DNA of 64,000 bases. Origin: Helicobacter cappadocius. GTDB taxonomy: Bacteria; Campylobacterota; Campylobacteria; Campylobacterales; Helicobacteraceae. The translations under genes and the position numbers were made by a program. The stretch covers positions 186,001 to 250,000 of the forward strand of contig NZ_JAUYZK010000001.1 in the NCBI RefSeq assembly GCF_030688855.1, written 5' to 3'. The notes under the pieces are model-generated. The model was given only the letters and a program-made list of their open reading frames with translations, did no database searches and was not told where the DNA came from. Below are positions 8,901-17,282 of the stretch, one piece after another. Numbering within the stretch: position 1 is the first letter of the stretch; every line of letters starts with the position of its first letter.

Positions 8901-9082
8901 GCACCTCTTAATTCTCTTCTAGGCAAAGCAAGAGACTTCCCATCTTCTGGATTTTCTGCTCTAGTGAAGAGTCTCACACCAGAAGCTATAATATTGCCTT
9001 TTCCTTGAATTTGTTCTTCAACCTCAACTAAACTCCAACCAATTGATGAAATACCAATATCTAATCCTAAAATCTTTATCAT
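5981..9082 (-). CDS. cas9: Type II-C CRISPR nuclease Cas9
   Basis: The 1,033-residue RNA-guided DNA nuclease is slightly longer than C. jejuni Cas9 (984). RuvC-I is GLDIGISSIGWS with Asp8, followed by the Arg-rich bridge helix (RRELRGARRANKRKKAR). RuvC-II has Glu515 in IHIEFTRD, HNH has Asp594-His595 in VDHIYPLSRS with the later QNNK, and RuvC-III has His748-His749 and Asp752. All catalytic positions appear intact. RuvC-III reads HHFQDS rather than the commoner HHAxDA. The ribosome site GGATCAAAT before the ATG lies in a remnant of the ilvH 3' end. The gene starts the cas operon. Confidence 0.97.
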   Translation of the reverse strand: MIKILGLDIGISSIGWSLVEVEEQIQGKGNIIASGVRLFTRAENPEDGKSLALPRRELRGARRANKRKKARVKQIKILLSKYLNIDLKDIIPENESLPDIFTTTKAFLSPWELRSEGLDRKLDDKEFFRVLLHIAKRRGYNDCMQSQKDEKENKIILKSIKSNRDEMQRLGYRSVGEMMCKEYFLKERCKGEFKGVRNKAKDSKDGYQHSVGRRDLQEEVKILFDSQRSFGNQKATQELEELFNKIAFYQRDLKSFESMVGKCQFYSEEKRASKCCYSAEEFINLTKIINTLAYIGEITKEVFSQEMIELILNKAKSLKTGVSYRELRKILKLENYPSIVFKDNALDYTQKDTEKKIFISFPKFHKLKEYLSDFEEEFNALEVQTLDEIANIIAFNRSEKTIKEKISKLPISKSMQEKLSLNQLGFDKTLALSLKAIYKISPLMKEGKRYDEAIELSGLLELCTKNVKKGLLPPLAQTDFADTLNPVVNRAISQYRKVVNAVIKKYGRLHKIHIEFTRDVGKSFNDRQKIKKEQDANRKLNDEAKNLCQEFGLEVNGRNILKVKLWKRQDEFCIYSGKKIEIEDLKEENKLQVDHIYPLSRSLDDSQNNKVLVFTAQNQLKRNKTPYEWIGSDEAKWEELRKRINAISKLPRNVKKKIMNTAFIDKNIGSRGEFLTRNLVDTGYINRLVSQYTSQYLEFLPLDISEDTSIQAGSKGSKKHILTMSGGLTSILRHYWGLDSKNRETHLHHFQDSLIIALATDANIKSLSNYLKSKEERYRDSKEKAKEIYENTQKFKKPSIEPLEDFRSKLEAATKTIFVSRASRRNVTGALHEQTIRKRTEYYASYGREEGVKKAIELGKIREINGGIVDNGEMIRTDIFRSKDKGKYYVIPIYTYDFAIGRLPNKAIVQGKDKSGVIKDWLEMDENYEFCFSLFKDDLVQIQQKGMDKSIYAYYVGASSSTGTLSFRHHSNLVSSDEKEFFKEKSSGFLAESCGIQNLKIFKKCIVSVLGEISEAPLEPRRDVRLKTTKKRS

Positions 9083-9170
9083 ATTTGATCCAATGAATAC
9101 CTCTGTAGTGCAACTACACCACTTCTAGCTATTTTTTTAATAGCGACCACATATTTTTGATTCACACTTC
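9083..9170 (-). pseudogene. Remnant of the ilvH 3' end upstream of cas9
   Basis: Read on the minus strand, this stretch encodes KKIARSGVVALQRY, matching the IlvH C-terminus PKEIVRSGVVALERY of the intact gene at 10538-11008. The DNA match continues through the stop region into the ribosome site: TTGGATCAAATATG before cas9 against TTGGAGCAATATATG before the permease. A short piece further upstream (NQKYVV) may match IlvH NEKYVI with about 20 residues missing between. The copy has diverged, has no start codon and reads through to a TGA that overlaps the cas9 ATG. Confidence 0.8.
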
Positions 9171-9175
9171 AATCC

Positions 9176-10525
9176 TTATTGGTTGAGAATAAAATACCAT
9201 ATAAACATACAAAATACAAGTCCACATACCGATACTAGAGTCTGCAAAATCGACCACATCCACAAAGTTTGCTTTAAAGATATCTGAAAAAAGGATTTGA
9301 CCATCCAAAATCCTGCATCATTGATATGACAAAAAAATACTGATCCTGATCCTATTACTAATACAAGCAAAGCACCACTTAATCCACTCATTCCAGTTGC
9401 AAGAGAAGCAATTATTCCTGATGTCGTTGTGGTAGCTACTGTAGCAGAACCTGTTGCCTGACGAATAAGTACAGCAATACACCACGCAAGCAACAATAAA
9501 GAAATATGCGAATCACTCACCATCTTACTGATAGCTTCGCTAATGCCCCCTTGTAATAAAATTTGTTTTAATCCTCCACCAGCACCAATAGTAAGTATCA
9601 AAGCAGCAATGGGAGGAAGATTTTTTTGCAATATATTTCCAGTCTCACTCAAAGACCATTTTGAACTTTTGCCTAACACAAATGCAGCAAATATAACAGC
9701 AATCACCAAAGCCACTAGTGGCTGACCAACAAATGCTGTAAAAATAAGCAACCTAGAATCTGAACCCAACAAAATAGGCATATAGCTATGTAGCGTCATC
9801 AAAAAGATGGGTAATAATATCACTCCAAAACAAAGAGATAGAGGAGGCAGAGACTTAGAAGTATGTGCAACATTCAATGGTATTGAAATATTTTTGCCTA
9901 TATCGCCCTGCTTAGGAGCAAACCAATAGCTATAAAGTGGTCCTGAAATAATAACAGTGGGTATAGCTATGATAATCCCAACTATCATTGTCAAACCCAA
10001 ATCAGCGTGAAGTTCATTAATAGCAATGAGTGGTCCAGGATGAGGTGGAATAAGTGCATGTAAAGTTGTCATACCTGCAAGAGCTGGAATGGCAATCCTA
10101 ACAAAAGGAAGATTTGAATGACGCCAGAGGGCAATTATCATTGGCAACATCATTACCAATGCAACTTCAAAGAACAATGGCAAACCAATCACCATTGCAC
10201 AAACTGCAACCATCCAACTAATATAACGTTGGGGAGTATTTTTGAGCAATGCACAAGCAATACATTCAGCTGCTCCAGATTCTGCCAAAATACCACCTAG
10301 CATCGCACCAGCAGCAATTATTAAACCCGTTGCTCCCATTATTTCACCTGCACCCTTAATAAAAGTTGGAAGCAAACTATCAATCTGAAGACCCATCATC
10401 AATCCAGCAAATAATGCACCAATGAATATTCCAACAAAAGGAGGGATTTTTAGCATACCAATTAATAAAACAATAGCAAGTAGGCTGATACCAACCTCTA
10501 TAATCATTTTATATTCATATGCCAT
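9176..10525 (-). CDS. GntP-family permease (gluconate/hydroxy-acid type)
   Basis: This 449-residue protein is almost wholly hydrophobic, with about 12-14 membrane segments. It shows GntP-family features: PPFVGIFIGALFAGLMMG near the start, a HALIPPHPGPL segment near residue 160, and the RQATGSATVATTTTSGI segment near residue 360. Relatives import gluconate, other sugar acids or D-serine with protons; the substrate cannot be read from the sequence. I chose the ATG at 10525 rather than a TTG four codons earlier, because GGAG lies six bases before the ATG. It directly follows ilvH and is flanked on the other side by an ilvH 3' remnant, so it looks inserted. Confidence 0.85.
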   Translation of the reverse strand: MAYEYKMIIEVGISLLAIVLLIGMLKIPPFVGIFIGALFAGLMMGLQIDSLLPTFIKGAGEIMGATGLIIAAGAMLGGILAESGAAECIACALLKNTPQRYISWMVAVCAMVIGLPLFFEVALVMMLPMIIALWRHSNLPFVRIAIPALAGMTTLHALIPPHPGPLIAINELHADLGLTMIVGIIIAIPTVIISGPLYSYWFAPKQGDIGKNISIPLNVAHTSKSLPPLSLCFGVILLPIFLMTLHSYMPILLGSDSRLLIFTAFVGQPLVALVIAVIFAAFVLGKSSKWSLSETGNILQKNLPPIAALILTIGAGGGLKQILLQGGISEAISKMVSDSHISLLLLAWCIAVLIRQATGSATVATTTTSGIIASLATGMSGLSGALLVLVIGSGSVFFCHINDAGFWMVKSFFQISLKQTLWMWSILQTLVSVCGLVFCMFIWYFILNQ

Positions 10526-10537
10526 ATATTGCTCCAA

Positions 10538-11008
10538 TCAATATCTCTCTAATGCAACTACACCGCTCCTAACTATTTCTTTAGGATTGAATCTTTTTAT
10601 CGCTTTTATAAAGCTAGAGATGCGATAGGGTTTGTCAGTAACAGCAACAATAACATATTTTTCATTTGCATTCACAATATGTCCATTGTATGCCCTTGAG
10701 AGCACTTCTATATCTGCAATATTTTCTTCTATAGGTAGCTTCACAAGTGCCATTTCTTTTTCCAAAAAATCATCATTTTCCACCACACTTAAAACCGGGA
10801 TCAGTTTGTGAAGCTGCTTGACTATCTGTTCTAATATCTTTTCATCTCCATCTGTTACGATTGTAACCCTAGAGAGATCTGTATCTGGTATAGGTGCGAC
10901 AGTTAGAGATTCTATATTGTATCCCCTCCCGGCAAAAAGTCCTGATATTCTGGATAAAACGCCGTGTTCATTGATAACATTCACAGAGATAATTCTTCTT
11001 TTTTCCAT
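10538..11008 (-). CDS. ilvH: Acetolactate synthase small (regulatory) subunit
   Basis: The 156-residue protein carries an N-terminal ACT domain (VNVINEHGVLSRISGLFAGRG) and the C-terminal regulatory domain ending in IVRSGVVALERY. It binds the catalytic subunit and gives valine feedback control in branched-chain amino-acid synthesis. It lies 10 bases after the large-subunit gene on the same strand, the usual ilvBH order. Its last ~45 bases are repeated in diverged form next to cas9. Confidence 0.95.
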   Translation of the reverse strand: MEKRRIISVNVINEHGVLSRISGLFAGRGYNIESLTVAPIPDTDLSRVTIVTDGDEKILEQIVKQLHKLIPVLSVVENDDFLEKEMALVKLPIEENIADIEVLSRAYNGHIVNANEKYVIVAVTDKPYRISSFIKAIKRFNPKEIVRSGVVALERY

Positions 11009-11018
11009 CGCCTAATCC

Positions 11019-12713
11019 TTACTCTAGTATCATTTTATTCAAAGCTGCACCGCCTGGAACCATTGGCAGAACATGCTCCATCCTATCAACCACTACATCA
11101 AGCATACACACCATATTTGAGTCTATTGCCTCTATAAATGCTTTTTCAAACTCATCTTTAGTTTTCACGCGATATCCCTTACCTCCAAAAGCTTCTATAA
11201 GCTTAATAAAATCAGGTTGCAAAGATAAGTCTGTGTGTGAAAACCTACTCTCATAAAAAAAACTTTGCCATTGTCTAACCATTCCTAAATAGTTGTTATT
11301 GAGAATAACATTTATAACAGGTATTTTTTCTTCCACACAAGTCATCAATTCTTGTATATTCATAAGTATCGAGCCATCTCCAGTTATATTGACCACCACC
11401 TTATTTTCTGCAGCTAGTTTTGCTCCCATACTCGCAGGAAGTCCAAAACCCATCGTTCCCAATCCTCCGCTAGTAATAAACTGCCTAGAGAATTCAAATG
11501 GATAATACTGTGCTGCCCACATTTGATGTTGTCCTACATCAGTAACAATAAGTGCCTTATCTCCTAAAATACTCCCTATTTTTTCAATCACCCATTGAGG
11601 CTTAAGAACCTCATCGCTATCTTGATATCCAAGCGGATGAAGCTTTTTATATTTATCCAAATGTTCTGACCACTCTTTTATACCATCACTGTCATAGCCC
11701 TCTATCTGAAGTAATTCCAAAATATCTTCACACACGCTCTTAACATCTCCTACAACAGGGAAATTTACATCGATTATTTTGCCAATAGAACTTGGATCTA
11801 TGTCAATATGCACGATTTTAGCGTGTTTGGCAAATTCGCTTACCTTTCCAGTAACCCTATCATCAAATCTCGCTCCAACGCAAATAAGAAAATCACACTC
11901 GCACATCGCCATATTCGCAGCATAACTCCCGTGCATTCCTACCATTCCAAGAAAAAGAGGATGGCTATCAGGCACAATGCCTCTTGCCATCAAAGTTTCC
12001 AAAAAAGGAATTTGGGTTTTTTCTATGAGCTTTTTGATCACATCTGCAGCAGAAGAGATTACAGCTCCTCCGCCAATATAAAACAATGGTTTTTTTGCAT
12101 TCTTAAGCCCTTCTATGACTTTTCTAATTTGTCTTGAATTCCCCTTTGTAGTGGGCTTGTATGTCCTAAGAGAAACTTCGCAAGGATAATCAAAATCTCC
12201 ATAAGTAGCACTAATGTCTTTGGGCAAATCCACCAAAACAGGTCCAGGTCTTCCACTTTTGGCAATATAAAAAGCTTCTTTTAAAATTCTAGGCAATTCA
12301 TTGATGCTTTTGACCAAAAAATTATGCTTAGTACAAGGACGAGAAATCCCTACTGCATCAATTTCTTGAAAGGCATCTGTGCCGATTTGAGAAATAGGTA
12401 CCTGACCACTAATAACCACCAAAGGAATAGAATCTGTGTAAGCTGTGGCAATACCTGTTACCGCATTTGTAAAACCTGGTCCTGATGTAATAATCGCCAC
12501 TCCCACTTCCGCAGATGCTCTAGCATAACCATCAGCAGCATGGATTGCTCCTTGTTCATGACGAGTGAGAATATGCTTGAAATGATTTTGTTTGTATATT
12601 TCATCATAAACATTTAAAACAGCACCACCAGGATAACCAAAAATCACTTTTACACCCTCTAATCTCAAAGCCTCTATAAGCATTTCAGAACCATTCAATC
12701 GTTTTACTGGCAT
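11019..12713 (-). CDS. ilvB: Acetolactate synthase large (catalytic) subunit
   Basis: This 564-residue thiamine-diphosphate enzyme makes acetolactate or acetohydroxybutyrate for valine, leucine and isoleucine. The catalytic Glu is Glu53 in LTRHEQGAIHAADGYAR. The ThDP/Mg motif is GDGSILMNIQELMT followed by NNNYLGM, and the Gly-rich SGPGFTNAVTGIA loop is present. It heads the ilvB-ilvH unit and is transcribed divergently from pdxJ. The symbol could equally be ilvI. Confidence 0.95.
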   Translation of the reverse strand: MPVKRLNGSEMLIEALRLEGVKVIFGYPGGAVLNVYDEIYKQNHFKHILTRHEQGAIHAADGYARASAEVGVAIITSGPGFTNAVTGIATAYTDSIPLVVISGQVPISQIGTDAFQEIDAVGISRPCTKHNFLVKSINELPRILKEAFYIAKSGRPGPVLVDLPKDISATYGDFDYPCEVSLRTYKPTTKGNSRQIRKVIEGLKNAKKPLFYIGGGAVISSAADVIKKLIEKTQIPFLETLMARGIVPDSHPLFLGMVGMHGSYAANMAMCECDFLICVGARFDDRVTGKVSEFAKHAKIVHIDIDPSSIGKIIDVNFPVVGDVKSVCEDILELLQIEGYDSDGIKEWSEHLDKYKKLHPLGYQDSDEVLKPQWVIEKIGSILGDKALIVTDVGQHQMWAAQYYPFEFSRQFITSGGLGTMGFGLPASMGAKLAAENKVVVNITGDGSILMNIQELMTCVEEKIPVINVILNNNYLGMVRQWQSFFYESRFSHTDLSLQPDFIKLIEAFGGKGYRVKTKDEFEKAFIEAIDSNMVCMLDVVVDRMEHVLPMVPGGAALNKMILE

Positions 12714-12740
12714 AAAATCTCCTAAAAATCGTTATTCTTT

Positions 12741-12748
12741 ATTATAAT
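12741..12748. promoter_or_regulatory. Overlapping divergent -10 boxes for ilvB and pdxJ
   Basis: ATTATAAT gives a TATAAT -10 on the plus strand (12743-12748, toward pdxJ) and one on the minus strand (12741-12746, toward ilvB). Both lie at sensible distances from the genes. RNA polymerase could not occupy both at once. Confidence 0.45.
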
Positions 12749-12794
12749 ATGTTTAAACAAAATTTCAAATTTGTTTTCTCAAATGGAGGCATTA

Positions 12795-13568
12795 ATGAAG
12801 CTAGGATTAAATATCGACCATATTGCTACACTCAGAGAAGCTAGGAAAATTAATGATCCAGACCCCTTGGAAGCGATTTTTGTTGCCAAAAATGCGGGGG
12901 CTAGTCAAATAACAATTCATTTAAGAGAAGATCGTCGTCATATAAACGATGATGATGTAAGAAAAATCGTTCAATCAAGTTTTTTGCCTGTAAATATAGA
13001 ATGTGCTTGTGATGAAAAAATAGTCGAATTTTTATGCAACCAAAAACCTTACAAAATCACACTAGTGCCTGAGAAAAGAGAGGAAATTACGACCGAAGGC
13101 GGTCTAGATATCAAAAAATCAGGTTTGAAAGATATTATCAAAGAATTTCAAAAAAATGATATTGAAGTTGCTGTATTTATTGATCCTAATAAAGAAACCA
13201 CTCTTATCTCCAAAGATCTGGGTGTTGATGGGGTTGAATTCCATACAGGGAAGTATGCAAACCTTCATTTGATGCTTTATTCTAACCTTCATAGGACTAA
13301 AAACTGCATAGAAGAATATAATTTTGATAGAAAAACATTAAAATTCAAACTTCAAGAATCTGTCGAAGAGCTTCATCTGTGTACAAATCTAGCAAAAGAG
13401 CTTTCACTAGGGGTTTTTGCCGGACATGGACTCAACTACAACAATGTAGAAGAGATTGTAAAAATCAAAGCTATTAGCGAACTTAATATCGGGCAAAGCA
13501 TCATCGCAAGATCTGTTTTTGTTGGATTAAAAACAGCTATTAGCGATATGGTTGAGCTTATCAAATGA
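12795..13568 (+). CDS. pdxJ: Pyridoxine 5'-phosphate synthase
   Basis: PdxJ condenses 1-deoxyxylulose 5-phosphate with the PdxA product to form pyridoxine 5'-phosphate (vitamin B6). The N-terminus MKLGLNIDHIATLREAR is the family signature, and VEFHTGKYA and VFAGHGLNYNN mark the phosphate-binding end of the TIM barrel. I chose the ATG at 12795 (257 residues) because GGAGG lies five bases before it; earlier in-frame TTG and ATG codons overlap that site. It overlaps pdxA by four bases, forming a two-gene B6 operon. Confidence 0.95.
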   Translation: MKLGLNIDHIATLREARKINDPDPLEAIFVAKNAGASQITIHLREDRRHINDDDVRKIVQSSFLPVNIECACDEKIVEFLCNQKPYKITLVPEKREEITTEGGLDIKKSGLKDIIKEFQKNDIEVAVFIDPNKETTLISKDLGVDGVEFHTGKYANLHLMLYSNLHRTKNCIEEYNFDRKTLKFKLQESVEELHLCTNLAKELSLGVFAGHGLNYNNVEEIVKIKAISELNIGQSIIARSVFVGLKTAISDMVELIK

Positions 13569-14488
13569 AAAAGGTCGCTATTTCTGTCGGGGATATCAAC
13601 GGCGTGGGTATTCACATCGCCCTAAAAGAACATTCAGAAATCAAAAAAATTTGCCATCCTATCTACTGTGCACATCAAGAAGTCTTTGAAAAAGCTTGTG
13701 ATATCCTCAAACTAAAAATGCCTAGAGATATGGATTTCTTTCCTCTGGATCAAAATATACCTGATATTTTTCCATCTTCTATCACTTCTCAAAGCGGTAG
13801 ATATAGCTATGAAAGTTTTATCAAAGCCTGTGAACTCGCCGATGAAAAAAAGGTTCATAGCATTTGCACCCTACCTATCAACAAAAAATCATGGAGCTTA
13901 GCTAATATATCTGAAATAGGACATACAGAAGTCCTCGCTAAACGCTATCATAGAGATACAATTATGATGCTAGGATGTGAAAAAATGTTTGTAGCTCTTT
14001 TTACTGATCATATTCCATTAAAATCAGTCAGCTCTCATATCACCGCAGAAAAATTGAGTGCTTTTTTGCTGAATTTATATAAAAATCTAAAATTAAAAAA
14101 TGTTCTTGTTTTGGGTGTGAATCCTCATTGTGGAGATGGAGGAATCATAGGAGATGAAGACAAACAAATTAATCTAGCTATCAAAAATGTAAATGAAGCC
14201 ATAAAAAAAGAAATATTTATCGGACCCATCCCTCCTGATACGGCTTTTAGTCCAATAAATAGGGAAAAATATCGTTTTTTTGTGAGTATGTATCATGACG
14301 TAGGATTGGCACCTCTAAAAGCGTTATATTTTTATGATAGTATAAATATAACTTTAAATATTCCGATATTTAGAGTATCTGTAGATCATGGAGTGGCTTA
14401 TGATATAGCCTATAAATCTCAGCCAAACACACAAAGCTACCTCAATGCAATCAATTTGGCAACAAAAAATGGAATCTTTTATGAATAA
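13565..14488 (+). CDS. pdxA: 4-hydroxythreonine-4-phosphate dehydrogenase
   Basis: PdxA oxidises 4-phosphohydroxy-threonine, giving the amino-ketone used by PdxJ. At 307 residues it is slightly shorter than E. coli PdxA. Family features include the start VAISVGDINGVG, the metal-binding His in GHTEVLAKRY, the GVNPHCGDGG motif and SVDHGVAYDIA near the C-terminus. Its ATG overlaps the pdxJ stop (ATGA), and its stop overlaps the next gene's start, so three genes are tightly coupled. Confidence 0.95.
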   Translation: MKKVAISVGDINGVGIHIALKEHSEIKKICHPIYCAHQEVFEKACDILKLKMPRDMDFFPLDQNIPDIFPSSITSQSGRYSYESFIKACELADEKKVHSICTLPINKKSWSLANISEIGHTEVLAKRYHRDTIMMLGCEKMFVALFTDHIPLKSVSSHITAEKLSAFLLNLYKNLKLKNVLVLGVNPHCGDGGIIGDEDKQINLAIKNVNEAIKKEIFIGPIPPDTAFSPINREKYRFFVSMYHDVGLAPLKALYFYDSINITLNIPIFRVSVDHGVAYDIAYKSQPNTQSYLNAINLATKNGIFYE

Positions 14489-15086
14489 AAATCAACTTGA
14501 AATACTAGAAAAAAAATTTGATAAACAAAAGTCCTATATACAGCAACTTGAAAGTCAAATAAATCTGAAAACTTCCGAGATTGTGGATATTAAAAGTCTG
14601 TTAGAAAAAGCTCATTTGGAAATGAAAAAATTTGATAATGATCTTGATCATATCTTGAACTTTATTTTGATCCTAGAAGATAAAATAAAACATCAAAAAA
14701 ATGGCATATCAGGTCTCCAAGACTACATACAAAACGTTATTTTAACAGAAGATAAAAATATGCTCTTTGGGGTTGGCGTAGATAGGAAATTCATCAAGAA
14801 TAAAAGCATTTCTACAATAAAGTATTATCTTTATACCTTTGATTGCTTTATAAAAGAAAGCTACAAACTTGAAAATCTTAAAGTTTCACAAAAAAAAGAT
14901 GCGAGTATCATCATAAAAACCCTTATTGATTACATCAAGATATCTTTCAAAAATAAAAATATACAAATCAAAGGGATCATAGAACTATCCGCTCAGGATA
15001 TTGAAGAAGTTTTAAGCATAAGATTTTATGGAAACTATAGTATCGAAGAAGAAATTAGGAATTTTATCGCTTTATATAGTCAGTGA
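14481..15086 (+). CDS. Coiled-coil protein of unknown function
   Basis: This 201-residue protein starts at an ATG that overlaps the pdxA stop codon, with GGAA about seven bases upstream. The first ~75 residues are a strongly charged coiled coil (KNQLEILEKKFDKQKSY onward). The rest is a Lys/Ile/Asn-rich globular part with no motif I know. There is no signal peptide or membrane segment. Coupling to pdxA suggests co-expression, not necessarily a role in B6 synthesis. Confidence 0.75.
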   Translation: MNKNQLEILEKKFDKQKSYIQQLESQINLKTSEIVDIKSLLEKAHLEMKKFDNDLDHILNFILILEDKIKHQKNGISGLQDYIQNVILTEDKNMLFGVGVDRKFIKNKSISTIKYYLYTFDCFIKESYKLENLKVSQKKDASIIIKTLIDYIKISFKNKNIQIKGIIELSAQDIEEVLSIRFYGNYSIEEEIRNFIALYSQ

Positions 15087-15104
15087 TGATTTGATATCAT
15101 CACT
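15082..15104. terminator. Bidirectional hairpin between convergent genes
   Basis: AGTGATGAT (15082-15090) pairs perfectly with ATCATCACT (15096-15104) around a 5-base loop. It spans the stops of the coiled-coil gene and the thioesterase gene. There are no strong T-runs. Confidence 0.5.
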
Positions 15105-15552
15105 TGTTGAGTCTAGCTTTTCTTCTTTCAATAGCTTTTTCATATCGTCTTTTTTCTGCTGGTGTTGTTGGCTCAAGTGGCGGAATAGGAACTGTTTTTC
15201 CATCAACGACAGCTACCATTGTGAAATAACAGCTATTGCAATGAGTAACGAATTTATTTTTTATATCCTCGCTAATAACTTTGATTCCTACTTCACAACT
15301 TGTTCTACCTGTATAATTCACACTCGCCAAAAATGTGATAAGCGAACCAATGGGTATGGGATGTTTAAAAATAACACTATCTACGCTCAAAGTAACCACG
15401 CCTACTCCACAATATCTTGTAGCACAAGCATAAGCAACTTGATCAAGCATTTTCAATAATTCGCCTCCATGCATTACTCCACTAAAATTTGACATACTAG
15501 GGGTTACAAGGACAGACATTGTCAAACTCTTGGTATCAAATACATCTTCCAT
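15100..15552 (-). CDS. Hotdog-fold acyl-CoA thioesterase (YciA/BACH type)
   Basis: This 150-residue cytoplasmic enzyme likely hydrolyses acyl-CoA thioesters. It has the hotdog-fold signature NFSGVMHGGELLKMLDQVAYACATRY, with the HGG-x(n)-D catalytic arrangement, and then TLSVDSVIFKHPIPIGSLI. The C-terminus is Arg/Lys-rich (EKRRYEKAIERRKARLNK), as in many bacterial homologues. It is a single gene converging on the coiled-coil gene and divergent from galE. Confidence 0.85.
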   Translation of the reverse strand: MEDVFDTKSLTMSVLVTPSMSNFSGVMHGGELLKMLDQVAYACATRYCGVGVVTLSVDSVIFKHPIPIGSLITFLASVNYTGRTSCEVGIKVISEDIKNKFVTHCNSCYFTMVAVVDGKTVPIPPLEPTTPAEKRRYEKAIERRKARLNK

Positions 15553-15664
15553 AATTATTTCCTTATTGAATTTTTCAAAAAATTATAACCAAGTATTGCT
15601 AAGAGGAATCAAAAAATATATTTTCTTTTTACAATCCATCTTTTGTAAGAATGAAATAATTCGA

Positions 15665-15670
15665 TATAAT
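15665..15670 (+). promoter_or_regulatory. -10 box upstream of galE
   Basis: A perfect TATAAT lies 26 bases before the galE ATG. A T/A-rich region upstream is typical of Helicobacter promoters, which often lack a -35 box. Confidence 0.5.
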
Positions 15671-15696
15671 CAATCTAGTAAAAATCAGGAGTATAA

Positions 15697-16713
15697 ATGC
15701 ATCTTTTATTCACAGGAGGGAGTGGTTATATAGGTTCAAACACGGCATTAGAATTTTTGAAAAATACATCTTGTCAAATCAGTATTTTAGATAATTTAAG
15801 CACGGGTTTTATTGAAAACTTTGAATACCTCCAAAATCAATTCAACAATAGGGTTCATCTGATAAAAGCTGATTTATCAGATATCAAAACCCTGGAAGAT
15901 TTATTTATTAATCATCATTTTGATTGTGTTTTACATTTTGGGGCGTCATTAATTGTATCTGAATCTGTTAGCAACCCACTTCTATACTATAGCAATAACA
16001 CAGTCAATACGACACAACTAATCACTATGTGCCTCAAATATAAAATCAAAAAATTTATATTCTCTTCTACTGCCGCAGTTTATGGAGAGCCTGATGCTAG
16101 ATTGATTCCTGTAAATGAATCCGCACCTTTAGCTCCCATAAATCCTTATGGTGCTTCCAAAATGATGAGCGAAAGGATATTGGAAGATACAAGCAAAGCT
16201 TATGACTTTAACTATGTCGCATTGAGATATTTTAATGTTGCAGGTTCAAATATTCAAGATAAATCTTCCTTAGGAGTACTTGGACAAAGGAGTAAAAATG
16301 CTACTCATTTGATTAAAGTTGCTTGTGAATATGCTCTAGGAAAAAGAAAAAATATCTCTATTTTTGGAGATGATTACCCTACCAAAGATGGGACTTGTAT
16401 TCGCGACTATATCCACATTACAGATTTGGCAAATGCTCATTTACAAGCTTATACATATCTACAAAAATATAAAAAATCCGAGGTTTTTAATGTCGGATAT
16501 TCTCAAGGTTATAGCGTAAAAGAAGTTATAGAAATGGTCAAAAAAATTTCTGGTATAGATTTTAGGGTCGAAATTTCTGCTAGAAGAGCTGGTGATCCTG
16601 CTGTACTTATATCTGATAACAAAAAAATAATGTCTCTAACAGATTGGATACCTAGATACAATGACTTAGCTACTATTATCAAAAGTGCCTATGAGTGGGA
16701 AAAGAAATTATAA
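15697..16713 (+). CDS. galE: UDP-glucose 4-epimerase
   Basis: GalE interconverts UDP-glucose and UDP-galactose, supplying sugars for lipopolysaccharide. The 338-residue protein has the NAD-binding TGGSGYIGS loop (residues 6-14), the SSTAAVYG strand (123-130) and the catalytic Tyr151-x3-Lys155 in PYGASK. AGGAG precedes the ATG by six bases. It could be an epimerase with a related UDP-sugar substrate. The stop overlaps the convergent ruvC stop by a few bases. Confidence 0.92.
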   Translation: MHLLFTGGSGYIGSNTALEFLKNTSCQISILDNLSTGFIENFEYLQNQFNNRVHLIKADLSDIKTLEDLFINHHFDCVLHFGASLIVSESVSNPLLYYSNNTVNTTQLITMCLKYKIKKFIFSSTAAVYGEPDARLIPVNESAPLAPINPYGASKMMSERILEDTSKAYDFNYVALRYFNVAGSNIQDKSSLGVLGQRSKNATHLIKVACEYALGKRKNISIFGDDYPTKDGTCIRDYIHITDLANAHLQAYTYLQKYKKSEVFNVGYSQGYSVKEVIEMVKKISGIDFRVEISARRAGDPAVLISDNKKIMSLTDWIPRYNDLATIIKSAYEWEKKL

Positions 16714-16720
16714 TTTCTTT
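16701..16720. terminator. Perfect 20-bp palindrome between galE and ruvC
   Basis: AAAGAAATTA is followed directly by its reverse complement TAATTTCTTT. It contains both convergent stop codons. A short T-rich run follows on the plus strand. It is a likely two-way terminator. Confidence 0.45.
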
Positions 16721-17190
16721 GTATTTTTAATTCTTTGAGAATGAGTGATCGCAATGGCGATAGCATCTGTTATATCTAAAGGTTTTATTTCTCCTTTGAT
16801 GCCTAAAATTTTTTTTACCATAAATGCAACTTGGGTTTTGTCTGCTTTTCCATTCCCAGTAAGAGCTTTTTTCACCTGCAATGGAGTATATTCAGAAAAA
16901 TTTCCTAATTCTTGGAGTATTTTTAAACTCAAAGCTCCGCGAAATTGTGCTAATTTAATAACAGATTTTGGATTATAAGCATAAAACATATCTTCAATAG
17001 CAACCTCATTAATCTCGCGAGATTTCAAAACCAAATCAATCCCTTCTACAAATTCAAGTATCTGATGTTGAAGTATCCGTTCTTTAATTTTAATAATCCC
17101 TGCTTCAAGTAAAGAGATTTTATTATTTTGTAAATTCACGATAGCATACCCACAATTCCTACTGCCTGGATCAATCCCTAAAATATTCAT
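16708..17190 (-). CDS. ruvC: Holliday junction resolvase RuvC
   Basis: RuvC cuts Holliday junctions during recombination and repair together with RuvAB. The 160-residue protein has the four catalytic acids: Asp7 in [12 protein letters not shown], Glu66 in VAIEDMF, and Asp139 and Asp142 in [11 protein letters not shown]. It is divergent from dnaA; the gap between them holds DnaA boxes, the same arrangement as the H. pylori oriC1 region. Confidence 0.95.
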   Translation of the reverse strand: MNILGIDPGSRNCGYAIVNLQNNKISLLEAGIIKIKERILQHQILEFVEGIDLVLKSREINEVAIEDMFYAYNPKSVIKLAQFRGALSLKILQELGNFSEYTPLQVKKALTGNGKADKTQVAFMVKKILGIKGEIKPLDITDAIAIAITHSQRIKNTKKL

Positions 17191-17220
17191 TAATTTCTCT
17201 TTTTTAATCTATTTTATACC

Positions 17221-17262
17221 TTAATTTCACTATTATTCACTAAACTTTTCACATTGTGAAAT
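17221..17262. other. oriC1-like DnaA-box cluster upstream of dnaA
   Basis: Four TTCAC-core DnaA-box candidates lie in 40 bases: TTCAC at 17226-17230, 17236-17240 (as TTATTCACT) and 17248-17252 (as TTTTCACAT) on the plus strand, and GTGAA at 17256-17260 on the minus strand. TTCAC is the known core of Campylobacterota DnaA boxes. The cluster may serve both origin binding and dnaA autoregulation. Confidence 0.7.
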
Positions 17263-17282
17263 GATAATGACTGGAAAAGAAA

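Noticed and set aside
15028-15459. A 143-codon plus-strand ORF
   Set aside because: It lies opposite the clear thioesterase gene and has a Cys/Ser-rich, non-protein-like composition.
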